NCBI RefSeq assembly: GCF_900129495.1
Contig: NZ_FQVX01000002.1
Coordinates: 620,001-684,000 of the forward strand
Direction of reading: 5' to 3'
DNA from: Geodermatophilus nigrescens
GTDB taxonomy: Bacteria; Actinomycetota; Actinomycetes; Mycobacteriales; Geodermatophilaceae
Length of the DNA: 64,000 nucleotides
Positions 43,740 through 54,733 of this stretch are shown here, in pieces (within the stretch, counting starts at the first letter, position 1; each line of letters begins with the position of its first letter). The notes under the pieces are model-generated. The model was not told where the DNA came from. It did no database searches and saw only the letters and a program-made list of their open reading frames with translations. A program made the position numbers and the translations under genes.

Positions 43740-45413
43740 TTGCCCCTCTCCCTCCCCCGGCGGGCGCGCAGGTCGCTGCTCGCCGCCGCCACCGGCGCCG
43801 CGCTCACCGCGGGCGTCCTCGCCACCGCCTCCCCCGCCGCGGCGGGTCCCGGCACAGCGGGTCCCGGCGGCCCGCCCGACCGCGCGCCGCTGGTGGTCGA
43901 GACCGCCGAGGGCGCCGTCGCCGGCTCCCGCCCCGGCGACTACCGCCTCTTCCAGGGCATCCCGTTCGCCGCGCCGCCGGTGGGCGACCTCCGGTTCCGC
44001 CCGCCGCAGCCAGTGCAGCCGTGGGAGGAGACGCTCGACGCCACGCAGCCGGGCAGCGCCTGCCCGCAGGTGTCCAGCCTGACCAACCCGACGTCCTCCA
44101 CCGAGGAGGACTGCCTCTACCTGAACGTCACGACGCCCGCCGGGCTGGACGCCCGCCGCGACCGGCTGCCGGTCATGGTGTGGATCCACGGCGGCTCCTG
44201 GCGCACCGGCAGCGGCGACCGCTACGACGCCAGCAAACTCGCGCTCGAGGGCGACGCCGTCGTCGTGACCGTCAACTACCGGCTCGGCCCGTTCGGCTTC
44301 CTCGCCCAGGACGACCTGTCCGCGGCGATCGGCGACGCGGGCTCCGGCAGCGCCGGCCTGCTCGACCAGCAGGCCGCGCTGCGGTGGGTGGAGCGCAACG
44401 TCGCGGCCTTCGGCGGCGACCCCCGCAACGTGACGATCTTCGGCGAGTCGGCCGGGGCGTCGTCGGTCTGCGCGCAGCTGGCCTCCCCCACGGCCGCCGG
44501 GCTGTTCGACAAGGCCATCGCGCAGAGCTACAGCTGCACCACCCGCTACGCCTCCCTGGACGAGGCGGAGACCGTCGGCGAGGGCGTGGCCACCGCCGTC
44601 GGGTGCACCGGGGAAGGCGCCGCGGTCGTCGCGTGCCTGCAGCGGGCGCCGGTGCCCGACCTGCTCCGCGCGTGGCCGGCCGGTGGCGGCTCGTTCGTCG
44701 TCGGCGGGTCGTCGCTGCCGGTGCAGCCGGCCGACGCGATCACCTCGGGCACCTGGAACCGCGTGCCGGTGATCCACGGCAACCTGCAGGACGAGAACAC
44801 GCTGTTCACCCCGCTCGGCGTCCCGCCGGCGCAGCTGCCCGTGCTGCTCGACCCCCGCAACTACGACACCGTGCTGGCCCAGCGGTACGGCGCCCGGGCG
44901 GGCGAGGTCGCGGCGCGCTACCCGCTGGCGGAGTACGGCTCGCCGCTGCGGGTGCTCGCCGCGATCGCCAGCGACACCGGCAGCGCGCTGTCCACCTGCG
45001 AGCACGTCGACGCCTACGAGGCGCTCGACCAGCGGCCCCGGCGCGACCGGGTCTACGCCTACCAGTTCCGCGACCAGACGGCCGACCCGCTGCTGGACTT
45101 CTCGCGCCCGCCGTTCTCCTTCCCGGCGGGGCTCTACGACGAGGGCGCCCAGCACGCCGGCGAGCTGCCCTTCCTGTTCCCCGGGCTGTTCGGGGACGGC
45201 CTGACCGCCGAGCAGGAGGAGCTGTCGACGGCGATGGTGCGGTACTGGACGAACTTCGCGGCCACCGGCAACCCCAACGGCCGCGGCGTGCCGGCCTGGC
45301 ACCGGTACTCCGACCCGTCCGACGTCCAGGGCCTCGACCTCGCCTCCGCCGGGGGCATCGGGCCGGTCGACGTCGCCGCGGACGCGAACTGCGCGTTCTG
45401 GGACACGTTCTGA
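43740..45413 (+). CDS. Secreted type B carboxylesterase
   Basis: A 557-residue exported esterase. A basic PRRARRSLLAAATGAALTAG segment with an ASPAAAG end is a signal peptide, possibly Tat. Esterase motifs: FQGIPFAAPPVGDLRFRPPQ, EDCLYLNV, WIHGGSW oxyanion region, nucleophile Ser in [19 protein letters not shown], and catalytic His in DEGAQHAGELPFLFPG. Start TTG at 43740 is chosen because GGAGGT lies 4 nt upstream and the protein then begins directly with the signal peptide. GTG at 43692 in the same frame is the alternative. Substrate could be an ester or carbamate. A 12-bp terminator follows. Confidence 0.9.
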   Translation: MPLSLPRRARRSLLAAATGAALTAGVLATASPAAAGPGTAGPGGPPDRAPLVVETAEGAVAGSRPGDYRLFQGIPFAAPPVGDLRFRPPQPVQPWEETLDATQPGSACPQVSSLTNPTSSTEEDCLYLNVTTPAGLDARRDRLPVMVWIHGGSWRTGSGDRYDASKLALEGDAVVVTVNYRLGPFGFLAQDDLSAAIGDAGSGSAGLLDQQAALRWVERNVAAFGGDPRNVTIFGESAGASSVCAQLASPTAAGLFDKAIAQSYSCTTRYASLDEAETVGEGVATAVGCTGEGAAVVACLQRAPVPDLLRAWPAGGGSFVVGGSSLPVQPADAITSGTWNRVPVIHGNLQDENTLFTPLGVPPAQLPVLLDPRNYDTVLAQRYGARAGEVAARYPLAEYGSPLRVLAAIASDTGSALSTCEHVDAYEALDQRPRRDRVYAYQFRDQTADPLLDFSRPPFSFPAGLYDEGAQHAGELPFLFPGLFGDGLTAEQEELSTAMVRYWTNFAATGNPNGRGVPAWHRYSDPSDVQGLDLASAGGIGPVDVAADANCAFWDTF

Positions 45414-45428
45414 CGCGCTGAGCACCAC

Positions 45429-45466
45429 CCCGGGCCCCGGGCGGCAGCCGCCGTCCGGGGCCCGGG
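45429..45466 (+). terminator. Terminator after the carboxylesterase
   Basis: CCCGGGCCCCGG pairs perfectly with CCGGGGCCCGGG (12 bp) around a 14-nt partly self-complementary loop, starting 16 nt after the TGA. Confidence 0.75.
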
Positions 45467-45511
45467 CACGCCCACCCTCCCCCGGCCCGACGCGCCCGGT
45501 CACTCCGGATC

Positions 45512-45523
45512 TACTCCCGAGTA
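45512..45523. promoter_or_regulatory. Candidate operator upstream of the acyl-CoA dehydrogenase pair
   Basis: TACTCCCGAGTA is a 5+2+5 inverted repeat about 60 bp before the first acyl-CoA dehydrogenase start. A TetR-type repressor site is plausible for fatty-acid or sterol genes; no regulator gene is adjacent. Confidence 0.4.
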
Positions 45524-45586
45524 ACAGGTGTGGGATCGTCGGGGGACACGTCGAGACGGCGCCGTCGCCGTCAGGAGAGAGGTCCC

Positions 45587-46762
<1,176 letters not shown>

Positions 46763-46769
46763 GGTAGAC

Positions 46770-47921
46770 GTGGACTTCACCTACGACAGCGAGCAGAACG
46801 ACCTGCGGGAGGCCGTGCGCGGCCTGCTGCAGCGCGCCTACCCCGACACCGAGCGGCGCCGCTCGGTCGTCGGGAGCGACCCCGGCTTCGACGAGAAGAC
46901 GTGGGCGCAGCTGGCCGAGATGGGCGTGCTGGGCCTGCCCTTCGCCGAGGAGGACGGCGGCATGGGCGCCGGCCCGATCGAGGTCGGCATCGTGGCCGAG
47001 GAGATGGGCCGGGTGCTGGCGCCCGAGCCCTTCGTCGAGGCCGTGGTCCTCGCCGGCGGCCTGGTGGCCGCCGTCGGCACCGCCGCGCAGCGGACGGCGG
47101 TCCTCGGGCCGCTGTCGGAGGGCGGCAGCGTGCTCGCCTTCGCGCACGCCGAGCCGGCCACCCGCTGGAGCCCCTCGGCGTCGGCGGTCACCGCCACGCA
47201 GGACGGCGACGGCTGGCGGCTGACCGGCGTCAAGGAGCCGGTCGCCAACGGCGCCCGCGCCGACGTGCTGGTCGTGTCGGCGGCGGTCGACGGCGGCACC
47301 GCGCTGTTCCTCGTCCAGGGCGACGCCGCGGGCCTGACCCGCACCGGCTACCGCACCCACGACGGCGGCCGCGCGGCCAACGTGACCCTCGACGGCACCC
47401 CGGCCGAGCTGCTCGGCGAGGGCACCGCGGACCGCAGCGCCGACGTCGAGCGGGTGCAGGCCCTGGCCCGCATCGCCCACGCCAACGAGTCGGTCGGCGC
47501 GATGGAGTCCGCGCTGCGCATCACCGCGGAGTACCTGAAGACCCGCAAGCAGTTCGGCGTCACCCTCAACCGGTTCCAGGCGCTCACCTTCCGCGCCGCG
47601 GACATGTACGTGTCCGTGGAGCTGGCCCGCAGCACCGCGCTGTGGGCGAGCATGGTGGCCGACGCGGGCGGCGACGTCGTCGCGGCCGGCGACCGGGCGC
47701 GGCTGCAGACCAGCCGCGCGGGCCGGCACGTGGGCAAGGAGGCCATCCAGCTGCACGGCGGCATCGGCGTCACCGCGGAGTACAGCGTCGGCCACTACAC
47801 CAGCCGGCTCACCGCGATCGACCACGTGCTCGGCGACGGCGACTGGGCGGCCGACCGCCTCGCCGCCTCCGTCGACAGCTACCCGACGGTCGACCCGCTG
47901 GGCGCGCCCTACACGGGCTAG
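46770..47921 (+). CDS. Acyl-CoA dehydrogenase, second subunit of a pair
   Basis: A 383-residue divergent acyl-CoA dehydrogenase. The N-terminus [19 protein letters not shown] and [20 protein letters not shown] are typical of the smaller or partner FadE subunits. The FAD-binding segment is weak ([20 protein letters not shown]), while the C-terminal [26 protein letters not shown] and [20 protein letters not shown] are well conserved. GTG start; same operon as the preceding gene. Most likely forms a heteromer with it. Followed by a terminator-like hairpin. Confidence 0.9.
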   Translation: MDFTYDSEQNDLREAVRGLLQRAYPDTERRRSVVGSDPGFDEKTWAQLAEMGVLGLPFAEEDGGMGAGPIEVGIVAEEMGRVLAPEPFVEAVVLAGGLVAAVGTAAQRTAVLGPLSEGGSVLAFAHAEPATRWSPSASAVTATQDGDGWRLTGVKEPVANGARADVLVVSAAVDGGTALFLVQGDAAGLTRTGYRTHDGGRAANVTLDGTPAELLGEGTADRSADVERVQALARIAHANESVGAMESALRITAEYLKTRKQFGVTLNRFQALTFRAADMYVSVELARSTALWASMVADAGGDVVAAGDRARLQTSRAGRHVGKEAIQLHGGIGVTAEYSVGHYTSRLTAIDHVLGDGDWAADRLAASVDSYPTVDPLGAPYTG

Positions 47922-47940
47922 TCCCACCGCACGACCGGCG

Positions 47941-47974
47941 GCGGCCGGCGTCCCCTCACGGGGGCGCCGGCCGC
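47941..47974 (+). terminator. Terminator after the acyl-CoA dehydrogenase pair
   Basis: GCGGCCGGCG pairs with CGCCGGCCGC (10 bp), extended by CCCC/GGGG, around a short TCAC loop, 20 nt after the TAG. Confidence 0.7.
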
Positions 47975-47997
47975 TGCCGTTCCCGGCCCCGGGCACC

Positions 47998-48003
47998 TAG
48001 GGT
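47998..48003 (+). promoter_or_regulatory. -10 element (TAGGGT) of the beta-lactamase-like gene
   Basis: TAGGGT ends 8 nt before the GTG at 48012. No Shine-Dalgarno sequence is visible, so the transcript is probably leaderless. Confidence 0.5.
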
Positions 48004-48011
48004 GCGCAGCC

Positions 48012-49244
48012 GTGCTCGCCTGGCTGCTCCTCGTCGCCGTCGTCGCGGTCGCCCTGGGCTGGGGCGCCGCGCGGCTGGTCCGCCGCCGCCGCGGCCGGGT
48101 CGCCGCGGGCCTGATCGCCGTCCTCGTCGGGACGCTCGCGCTCGGCGGTGGCTCGCAGCTGTGGGCGCGCGCCTCGCTCGACTCGTCCGGGATCGCGCGG
48201 GCGCTGGTGTGGATGGACGCCGACGTCGACGACCGGCTGCGCTTCCCCGCCCTGCCGGTGCCGGCCGGCGACGACGTCCTGCCGCTGCGCGAGGGCTCCC
48301 TCCCGGGCGGCGTCCTGGACCGCGTGACGGTGCCCGGCTCCGGCGAGGAGGACCTCGACGCGCTGCTGCAGCGCACGGAGACGACGGCGTTCGTGGTGCT
48401 GCGCGGCGACGAGGTGCTGCTGGAGACCTACGGCGAGGGGCAGTCCCGCGAGTCGCTGCAGACGTCGTTCTCGGTGGCCAAGTCGGTGCTCTCGACGCTG
48501 GTGGGCCTGGCGGTCGAGCGGGGGCACATCGGCAGCCTGGACGACCCGGTCACCGCCTACGTGCCCGAGCTCCTCGACCGCGACCCGCGCTTCGCCGAGG
48601 TCACCCTGCGGCACCTGGTGACCATGTCCTCGGGCCTGTCCTACGAGGAGCAGGGCCTGCCCTGGAGCGACGACGCGCTCACCTACTACGCCCCCGACCT
48701 GCGCGCGCTCGCGCTGGCCGCCGAGGTCGAGGAGCCGCCCGGGCGCACCTGGCTCTACAACAACTACAACCCGCTCCTGGTCGGGATGGTGCTCGAGCGG
48801 GCCGTCGGCGAGCCGGTGGAGCGGTTCGCCGCCGAGGCGCTGTGGGGGCCGATGGGCGCCGAGGCCGACGCGAGCTGGAGCGCCGACAGCGCCGCCTCGG
48901 GCTTCCCGAAGATGGAGAGCGGGTTCAACGCCCGCGCGCTGGACTACGCCCGCTTCGGCCTGCTGTTCGCCCGCGAGGGCCGCGCCGGCGACCGGCAGGT
49001 GGTGCCCGCGGACTGGGTGGCCGAGGCGACCGCGCGGGACACCAGCGGCGACCCGGCCGAGCACTACCAGTACTGGTGGTGGGTGGACACCGAGCGCGAG
49101 GGCCGGTTCTCCGCGCGCGGCAACAAGGGCCAGTTCGTCTACGTCGACCCGGCCACCGACGTCGTCGTCGTCCGCACGGGCCGGGAGGCCGTCCTCGAGG
49201 ACTGGACGGCCGTGCTGCGCGACGTCGCCGACCGCGTGGGCTGA
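48012..49244 (+). CDS. Membrane-anchored serine hydrolase (beta-lactamase class C/PBP4* family)
   Basis: A 410-residue protein. Two N-terminal hydrophobic segments ([19 protein letters not shown] and [17 protein letters not shown]) separated by RRRRGR anchor it in the membrane. The hydrolase domain has the SxxK nucleophile SVAK (in [15 protein letters not shown]), the YxN motif in [13 protein letters not shown], and [24 protein letters not shown] (shortened: [10 protein letters not shown]) in the region of the third KTG-like box. Family members are esterases, peptidases or 6-aminohexanoate-dimer hydrolase-like enzymes rather than true beta-lactamases. Monocistronic. Confidence 0.88.
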   Translation: MLAWLLLVAVVAVALGWGAARLVRRRRGRVAAGLIAVLVGTLALGGGSQLWARASLDSSGIARALVWMDADVDDRLRFPALPVPAGDDVLPLREGSLPGGVLDRVTVPGSGEEDLDALLQRTETTAFVVLRGDEVLLETYGEGQSRESLQTSFSVAKSVLSTLVGLAVERGHIGSLDDPVTAYVPELLDRDPRFAEVTLRHLVTMSSGLSYEEQGLPWSDDALTYYAPDLRALALAAEVEEPPGRTWLYNNYNPLLVGMVLERAVGEPVERFAAEALWGPMGAEADASWSADSAASGFPKMESGFNARALDYARFGLLFAREGRAGDRQVVPADWVAEATARDTSGDPAEHYQYWWWVDTEREGRFSARGNKGQFVYVDPATDVVVVRTGREAVLEDWTAVLRDVADRVG

Positions 49245-49405
49245 CCCGGACCCGGTGCGATCCGCGTCACGAAACGGGGCCGGCTGGGGCCGGATGCCGG
49301 ATCGGCCTGCCACCATGCCTCACCGGGGTCGGGCCGCCCGCCTCCCCGCTGCACCACCCAGTCACGCCGGCAACGGGGCCGGCCCGAACTGACGTTGGAG
49401 TGCGC

Positions 49406-50965
49406 GTGCTCATCGGTGTGCCGGCAGAGACCCGACGGAACGAGACGCGGGTGGCCGCGACGCCCGTGAGCGTCGGGCAACTGCTCGCCCTCGGCCACGA
49501 GGTCCTGGTCCAGTCCGGCGCCGGAGGGCGCGCCGACTTCCCCGACGAGGCCTACGTCGCGGCCGGCGCCCGCATCGGGTCGGCGGCCGAGGCGTGGGGC
49601 GCCGACGTCGTCCTGCACGTCAACGCCCCCACTCCCGACGAGGTCGCGCGGCTGCGGTCCGACGCGGTGCTCGTCTCGCTGCTCGCCCCGGCGCTCTCCC
49701 CCGACCTGCTCGACGCGCTGGTCGCCCGCCGGGTCACCGCGCTGGCCATGGACGCCGTCCCGCGCATCTCCCGCGCCCAGTCGCTGGACGTGCTGTCGTC
49801 GATGGCCAACATCGCCGGCTACCGCGCCGTCGTGGAGGCCGCGCACGCGTTCGGCCGGTTCTTCACCGGCCAGGTCACCGCCGCGGGCAAGGTGCCGCCG
49901 GCCAAGGTGTTCGTCGCCGGCGCCGGCGTCGCGGGGCTCGCCGCGATCGGCGCCGCGAGCAGCCTGGGCGCGATCGTGCGGGCCACCGACGTCCGCCCCG
50001 AGGTGGCCGAGCAGGTGCGCTCGCTCGGCGGGGAGTACGTGGGCGTGCCGGCCGACGAGGAGGAGCAGGCCGCCGGTCGGGCATCGGGATCGGGCACCGG
50101 CTACGCGTCGGTCACCTCGGAGAGCTTCAACGCGCGCGCCGCCGTCATGTACGCCGAGCAGGCCCGCGACGTCGACGTCGTCGTCACCACCGCGCTGATC
50201 CCCGGCCGCCCCGCGCCCCGGCTGCTCACCGAGGACATGGTGGCGAGCATGAAGCCCGGGTCGGTGGTCGTGGACATGGCCGCCGCGCAGGGCGGCAACG
50301 TGGCGGGCTCGGTGCCCGACGAGGTGGTGGTGACGCCGAACGGCGTGACGATCATCGGCTACACCGACCTGCCCGCCCGGCTGCCCGCGCAGGCCTCCCA
50401 GCTGTTCGCCACGAACCTGGTGAACCTGGTCAAGCTGCTCACCCCCGGCAAGGACGGGCGGCTGGTCCTCGACCTCGACGACGTCGTCGTCCGCGGCATG
50501 ACCGTGGCCCGGGCGGGCGAGAAGCTGTGGCCCCCGCCGCCGGTGCAGGTCTCCGCGGCACCCGCCGCGGCAGCCTCGGCCCCCGCCCCGCTGCCACCAC
50601 CGGCCGCCAAGGCCCCCGCGCCACCCGGGCGGCGGGCCGCGCTGGTCGGGCTCGGCGCCGCGCTGCTGTTCCTGCTGGCCGCCTTCTCCCCCGACCAGCT
50701 CATCGGCAACCTGACGGTGTTCGCGCTGTCGGTGGTCGTCGGGTTCTACGTGATCGGGCACGTGCACCACGCGCTGCACACCCCGCTGATGAGCGTCACG
50801 AACGCGATCTCCGGGATCATCGTGGTCGGCGCGATCCTCCAGCTCGGGCACGTCAGCACGGTGGTCACCGTGCTCGCCTTCCTCGCCGTGCTGCTGGCGA
50901 GCATCAACGTGTTCGGTGGCTTCGCGGTGACCCGCCGCATGCTCGGCATGTTCCGGAGGGCCTGA
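49406..50965 (+). CDS. pntA: NAD(P) transhydrogenase alpha subunit, fused dI and membrane part
   Basis: A 519-residue subunit of the proton-translocating transhydrogenase, which makes NADPH from NADH using the proton gradient. Domain I (about 1-375) binds NAD(H): [18 protein letters not shown], the Rossmann motif [20 protein letters not shown] (about 172-191), [18 protein letters not shown] and [15 protein letters not shown] Pro/Ala-rich linker precedes four membrane segments (about 415-519; [20 protein letters not shown]). This is the fused PntA form; many actinobacteria split it. GTG at 49406 has TTGGAG 5 nt upstream; GTG 49400 is in frame and possible. PntB starts 4 bp after the stop. Confidence 0.94.
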   Translation: MLIGVPAETRRNETRVAATPVSVGQLLALGHEVLVQSGAGGRADFPDEAYVAAGARIGSAAEAWGADVVLHVNAPTPDEVARLRSDAVLVSLLAPALSPDLLDALVARRVTALAMDAVPRISRAQSLDVLSSMANIAGYRAVVEAAHAFGRFFTGQVTAAGKVPPAKVFVAGAGVAGLAAIGAASSLGAIVRATDVRPEVAEQVRSLGGEYVGVPADEEEQAAGRASGSGTGYASVTSESFNARAAVMYAEQARDVDVVVTTALIPGRPAPRLLTEDMVASMKPGSVVVDMAAAQGGNVAGSVPDEVVVTPNGVTIIGYTDLPARLPAQASQLFATNLVNLVKLLTPGKDGRLVLDLDDVVVRGMTVARAGEKLWPPPPVQVSAAPAAAASAPAPLPPPAAKAPAPPGRRAALVGLGAALLFLLAAFSPDQLIGNLTVFALSVVVGFYVIGHVHHALHTPLMSVTNAISGIIVVGAILQLGHVSTVVTVLAFLAVLLASINVFGGFAVTRRMLGMFRRA

Positions 50966-50969
50966 CGAC

Positions 50970-52376
50970 ATGTCCGCCACCACCGCGGCCTCGGCCGCCT
51001 ACATCGTCGCGGGCCTGCTGTTCGTGCTGAGCCTGGCCGGCCTGTCGAGGCACGAGACGGCGAAGGCGGGGAACGCCTACGGCATCGCCGGCATGGCCAT
51101 CGCGCTGGTCGCCACCATCGGGCTGGCCTGGCGCAACGGTGACGCCCTCGCCGTCGGGCTGATCGTCGTCGCCATGGCCCTGGGTGCGGCCATCGGCATC
51201 TGGCGGGCGCGCATCGTCGAGATGACCGGCATGCCCGAGCTCATCGCGCTGCTGCACAGCTTCGTCGGCCTGGCCGCGGTGCTGGTCGGCTGGAACGGCT
51301 ACCTGTCGGTGGAGGGCGCGCCCGCCGGGGAGGCCGAGGAGCTGGGGCTGCCGGTCGGCATCCACTCCGCCGAGGTGGCGATCGGCGTCTTCATCGGCGC
51401 GGTCACCTTCACCGGCTCGATCGTCGCGTTCCTCAAGCTGTCGGGGCGGATCAGGAGCAACCCGCTGGTCCTGCCGGGCAAGAACGCGCTCAACGTGGGC
51501 GCGCTCGCGGTGTTCGTCGGGCTGACCGTCGTCTTCGTCGTCTCCCCCGGCCTCGGCGTGCTGTCGGCGCTCACCGTGCTGGCGCTGGCCCTGGGCTGGC
51601 ACCTGGTCGCCTCGATCGGCGGCGGCGACATGCCGGTCGTCGTCTCGATGCTCAACAGCTACTCGGGCTGGGCGGCCGCGGCGTCGGGCTTCCTGCTCGA
51701 CAACGACCTGCTGATCATCACCGGCGCGCTGGTCGGCTCCTCGGGTGCCTACCTCAGCTACATCATGTGCCAGGCGATGAACCGCTCGTTCCTGTCGGTC
51801 ATCGCCGGCGGCTTCGGCAACGAGGGCAGCACCACCGCGGCCGCCGTCGAGGGCGAGCACACCGAGGTCACCGCCGAGGAGGTCGCGCAGCTGCTGCGCG
51901 ACGCCGACTCCGTCGTCATCACCCCCGGCTACGGCATGGCTGTCGCGCACGCGCAGAACGCCGTCGCCGACCTCACCCGCACCCTCACCGACAAGGGCGT
52001 CGAGGTCCGCTTCGGCATCCACCCCGTCGCGGGGCGGCTGCCCGGGCACATGAACGTGCTGCTCGCCGAGGCGAAGGTGCCCTACGACGTCGTCCTGGAG
52101 ATGGACGAGATCAACGACGACCTCGCCAAGACGTCGGTGGTGCTGGTCATCGGCGCCAACGACACGGTCAACCCGGCCGCGGCCGAGGACCCGGGCAGCC
52201 CGATCGCCGGCATGCCGGTGCTGCACGTCTGGGAGGCCGAGCACGTGGTGGTGTTCAAGCGGTCGATGAGCACCGGCTACGCCGGCGTGCAGAACCCCCT
52301 GTTCTTCCGCGAGAACACCCGGATGCTGTTCGGCGACGCGCGCGAGCGGGTCGAGGACATCCTGAGGGCTCTCTGA
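50970..52376 (+). CDS. pntB: NAD(P) transhydrogenase beta subunit
   Basis: A 468-residue subunit with about nine membrane segments (residues 5-265) and the NADP(H)-binding domain III (about 290-468). Motifs: [52 protein letters not shown] (NADP site), [36 protein letters not shown] and [20 protein letters not shown]. Complete and canonical. It forms the functional complex with PntA. The rhodopsin elsewhere in the window could help supply the proton gradient this enzyme consumes, but that is inference. Confidence 0.96.
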   Translation: MSATTAASAAYIVAGLLFVLSLAGLSRHETAKAGNAYGIAGMAIALVATIGLAWRNGDALAVGLIVVAMALGAAIGIWRARIVEMTGMPELIALLHSFVGLAAVLVGWNGYLSVEGAPAGEAEELGLPVGIHSAEVAIGVFIGAVTFTGSIVAFLKLSGRIRSNPLVLPGKNALNVGALAVFVGLTVVFVVSPGLGVLSALTVLALALGWHLVASIGGGDMPVVVSMLNSYSGWAAAASGFLLDNDLLIITGALVGSSGAYLSYIMCQAMNRSFLSVIAGGFGNEGSTTAAAVEGEHTEVTAEEVAQLLRDADSVVITPGYGMAVAHAQNAVADLTRTLTDKGVEVRFGIHPVAGRLPGHMNVLLAEAKVPYDVVLEMDEINDDLAKTSVVLVIGANDTVNPAAAEDPGSPIAGMPVLHVWEAEHVVVFKRSMSTGYAGVQNPLFFRENTRMLFGDARERVEDILRAL

Positions 52377-52386
52377 GAGGAGCGGC

Positions 52387-52782
52387 GTGCACCCCACGAC
52401 GCAGGCACTGGTCTCACCGGCGTGGCTCATCGGGGGGCTGCGCAACGTCCCCGGCTACCTGGCGACGGCGCAGGGCGGGCTGACCTTCGTCAGCGACACC
52501 CCGGTGTTCGACGTCCCGCTGGCGCAGGTGACCGACGTGTCCTGGCCGTGGTGGTGGTTCGGCGGTGGCGTGAAGCTGACGGCGGCCGGTCAGCGGTGGA
52601 AGGTCACCTTCGTCCGGCCCAACGGCATGCCTCCACCGAACCCCTCCATGCTGGAGACCGGCGTCGGGGTGTTCGGGCTGCTCACCGGCACCTGGCACGA
52701 CCTCTACGCCATGCGGGGCCTCGCCGACGTCCGCAGCGGCCGGGCCGCCGGCAAGCGGTGGCGCGAGGTGCTGCCCGGCTGA
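52387..52782 (+). CDS. GRAM/PH-like small protein downstream of pntB
   Basis: A 131-residue protein, GTG start with GAGAGGAGCG just upstream, 10 bp after pntB, so likely in the same transcript. Residues 25-80 (GYLATAQGGLTFVSDTPVFDVP, then VTDVSWPWWWFGGGVKLTAA, shortened) resemble a GRAM/PH-like beta sandwich that reads out membrane or protein surfaces. No membrane helix. Function unknown. Confidence 0.72.
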   Translation: MHPTTQALVSPAWLIGGLRNVPGYLATAQGGLTFVSDTPVFDVPLAQVTDVSWPWWWFGGGVKLTAAGQRWKVTFVRPNGMPPPNPSMLETGVGVFGLLTGTWHDLYAMRGLADVRSGRAAGKRWREVLPG

Positions 52783-52820
52783 GTTGCGGTGCGCACGGCG
52801 GGGGGACGACGGTTGCCGGT

Positions 52821-53255
52821 GTGGACCCCTTCCGTCTCGGCATGCCGAAGATCCCCGGCTTCACGGAGCTGCTGACGCTCCTGCAGACGCAGACCGAGGC
52901 GCTGGCCCAGCTGCCGCGCACCCTGACCGAGCTCAACGGCGCGGTCCGCGAGCTGATCGCCGCGACCTCCACGGCGACGTCGGCGATCTCCTCGGCGCAG
53001 CGCACCGCGGAGCGGCTGGAGACGCTGGTCGGCGAGCTCGAGGAGCCGGTGCGCGCGCTCAAGCCGGGGCTGGAGCGGGTCGGCCGGGTGCTCGACGACC
53101 CCGCCGTCGACGCGGTGCCGGACATCATCCGCACGATCGACGAGGACCTCATGCCGATGATCGCGACGATCCGTCAGGCGCAGAACCGGGTCATCGGGGT
53201 CACCGGCCTGCTGCGCCGCCGCGGCCGCCCCGACGACGAGGACGCGGCAGGCTGA
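52821..53255 (+). CDS. Helical protein with apolipoprotein-like heptads
   Basis: A 144-residue, helical protein. After a short N-terminus ([17 protein letters not shown]) it forms long amphipathic helices: [45 protein letters not shown], then a C-terminal basic end. Similar small actinobacterial proteins occur near membrane or lipid genes with unknown function. GTG start at 52821. Its 3' end overlaps the stop of the convergent pentapeptide gene by 56 bp, an unusually long antisense overlap. Confidence 0.75.
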   Translation: MDPFRLGMPKIPGFTELLTLLQTQTEALAQLPRTLTELNGAVRELIAATSTATSAISSAQRTAERLETLVGELEEPVRALKPGLERVGRVLDDPAVDAVPDIIRTIDEDLMPMIATIRQAQNRVIGVTGLLRRRGRPDDEDAAG

Positions 53256-54084
53256 CCGCTGCTGCCCAGTGCGGCGGGCGCTCCAGCCCGGCCGGCAGCC
53301 GGGTGGCGGCGTCGCCGCGGGCGGCGGTCACCTGCGGGCGGGTGAGGAACAGGGCGCCGGTGAGGTCGGCACCGCGCAGGTCGGCGCCCCGCAGGTCCGC
53401 CCCGAGGAGGTCGGCGCCCCGCAGGTCCGCGCCGCGCAGGTCGGCGGCGATCAGGTAGGCGCCGCGCAGGCCGGCCCGCCGCAGGTCCGCGCCGCGCAGC
53501 GCCGCCCCGACGAGGTCGGCGCCGCGGCGGTCCCGCCCCCCGGGGCGGGCGGCGGCGCTCACCCGGCCGAGCAGCTCCCCCGCCTCGGCGCGGACGGCGG
53601 CGGGGTCGACGGCGGCGAGCTCCGCCGGCGTGCTGGCCGCGAGGAGCTCGGTGCGCTCCGCCAGAGCGGCGACGTCGTCCCGCAGTGGCGCCTCGAGCGG
53701 CAGCACGGCCGCCTCGGTGAGGTACCAGAGCAGCTCGTGCAGCTGGCGCAGGACGGGGAAGGCAGCGGCCACGCCGGGGTCCTCGGCCGGGCGCTCCACC
53801 GCGGCGGCCTGCACGAGCCGCTGGCCGGCGCCGAAGCAGTCGAACACCGTGCAACCGGGGAAGCCGCGCTGCCGGAGGTCGGCGTGGATGCCGCAGCGGG
53901 CCGCCCCGACGTCCAGGCCGGTCAGGTGGACGCACGGCTGTCCGGCCGGCTTGTCGAGTGCGAAGTCCGCCGAGGCGGCGAAGGCGGGCAGCACGCAGCA
54001 CAGGCCGGCGCAGGCGGCGCAGTCGGCGCGCAGGTCCCGCCGCCGGTCGGCGGGAGGCGCCGCCGGCGGGGCGGGAGGGATCAC
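53200..54084 (-). CDS. YkgJ-type cysteine cluster plus pentapeptide-repeat protein
   Basis: A 294-residue two-domain protein. The N-terminus contains CAACAGLCC (C-x2-C-x3-CC, Cys22/25/29/30) and later PCVHL and [11 protein letters not shown], the pattern of the YkgJ/putative zinc- or iron-chelating domain. The middle is helical and Ala-rich. Residues about 190-250 are pentapeptide repeats ([20 protein letters not shown]), which form a right-handed beta-helix and can mimic DNA. The fusion is unusual. An Arg/Gly-rich tail ends it. Start GTG at 54084. Confidence 0.82.
   Translation of the reverse strand: MIPPAPPAAPPADRRRDLRADCAACAGLCCVLPAFAASADFALDKPAGQPCVHLTGLDVGAARCGIHADLRQRGFPGCTVFDCFGAGQRLVQAAAVERPAEDPGVAAAFPVLRQLHELLWYLTEAAVLPLEAPLRDDVAALAERTELLAASTPAELAAVDPAAVRAEAGELLGRVSAAARPGGRDRRGADLVGAALRGADLRRAGLRGAYLIAADLRGADLRGADLLGADLRGADLRGADLTGALFLTRPQVTAARGDAATRLPAGLERPPHWAAAVSLPRPRRRGGRGGAAGR
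53355..53520 (-). repeat. 15-bp tandem units coding pentapeptide repeats
   Basis: Near-identical 15-bp units (plus-strand GCCCCGCAGGTCSGC-type) encode A-D-L-R-G repeats. The low divergence suggests recent expansion by slippage. Confidence 0.75.
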
Positions 54085-54149
54085 CGGCCGAGGGTATGCG
54101 CGGGCAGAGGACGGGCGAGCAGGGGACGGGCGGGCAGAGGATGGACGGC

Positions 54150-54542
54150 ATGGACGTGCTGAGCAGCCGCGTGCTCCTCCGCCCCACCGACGCCGCCCGC
54201 TCGCAGGCCTTCTACCGGGACGTCCTCGGGCTGGCCGTGTACCGCGAGTTCGGCCCGCCGGAGCACCGCGGGGTGGTGTTCTTCCTCGGCAACGGCCTGC
54301 TCGAGGTGTCGGGGGAGGCCGCCGAGCCGCCGCGCGGCCTGGCGCTGTGGGTCCAGGTGCGCGACCTCACCGCGGAGGCCGACCGGCTCTCACGGGCCGG
54401 CGTCCCCGTCGTCTCCCCGCCGGAGCGCATGCCGTGGGGGCTGCTGGAGGCGACGGTCGCCGACCCCGACGGCGTCGCATTGGTGCTCGTCGAGGTGCCG
54501 GCCGACCACCCGCTGCGGGTCGACGTCCGCCCGCCCGGGTGA
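54150..54542 (+). CDS. VOC family enzyme (glyoxalase/dioxygenase superfamily)
   Basis: A 130-residue VOC-fold protein: [27 protein letters not shown] at the N-terminus (shortened), [21 protein letters not shown] and the C-terminal [19 protein letters not shown] at 54150 is preferred because AGAGG lies 9 nt upstream; ATG 54141 is in frame. Metal-dependent lyase, thiol transferase or binding role possible. Its last 55 nt are repeated at 58162-58216, on the far side of an atypical region, so the 3' end of this gene looks like an insertion site. Confidence 0.85.
   Translation: MDVLSSRVLLRPTDAARSQAFYRDVLGLAVYREFGPPEHRGVVFFLGNGLLEVSGEAAEPPRGLALWVQVRDLTAEADRLSRAGVPVVSPPERMPWGLLEATVADPDGVALVLVEVPADHPLRVDVRPPG
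54488..54517 (+). repeat. 30-bp direct repeat, left copy (possible attL core)
   Basis: 30 bases inside the VOC gene 3' end are identical to 58162-58191. The homology continues at 18 of 25 positions to both stop codons. See the pseudogene fragment at 58162. Confidence 0.7.
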
Positions 54543-54733
54543 CGCCGGACCCCGTGAGGTGCGGACTCCACGGTTTCAAGAGCGGCGCCGGGCCCTTTAC
54601 GGGACCCGGCTCACCTTGGGTGCTGCCGGAACTGCATCGATTCCGAAGGGCTGCGACTACTGCGCGGCAGGGATGGAAGAAGCCCCAAACCGTATCGGCG
54701 CGCGCCGACGGCTAAACCATGTCAGATTCGCCG

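Noticed and set aside
48012-49244. A true beta-lactamase (resistance gene)
   Set aside because: The protein is membrane-anchored and has the SxxK and YxN boxes of the broad serine hydrolase family, without features specific to class A or AmpC beta-lactamases.
46901-50965. A 1354-codon plus-strand open frame reaching into pntA
   Set aside because: Only the pntA part from 49406 has family motifs; the upstream part is out of frame with the acyl-CoA dehydrogenase and beta-lactamase-like genes.
54560-54620. A possible tRNA remnant after the VOC gene (GGTTTCAAGA-like T-loop)
   Set aside because: No cloverleaf could be built: acceptor and anticodon stems do not pair, so it is not called as a tRNA or a tRNA-type attachment site.
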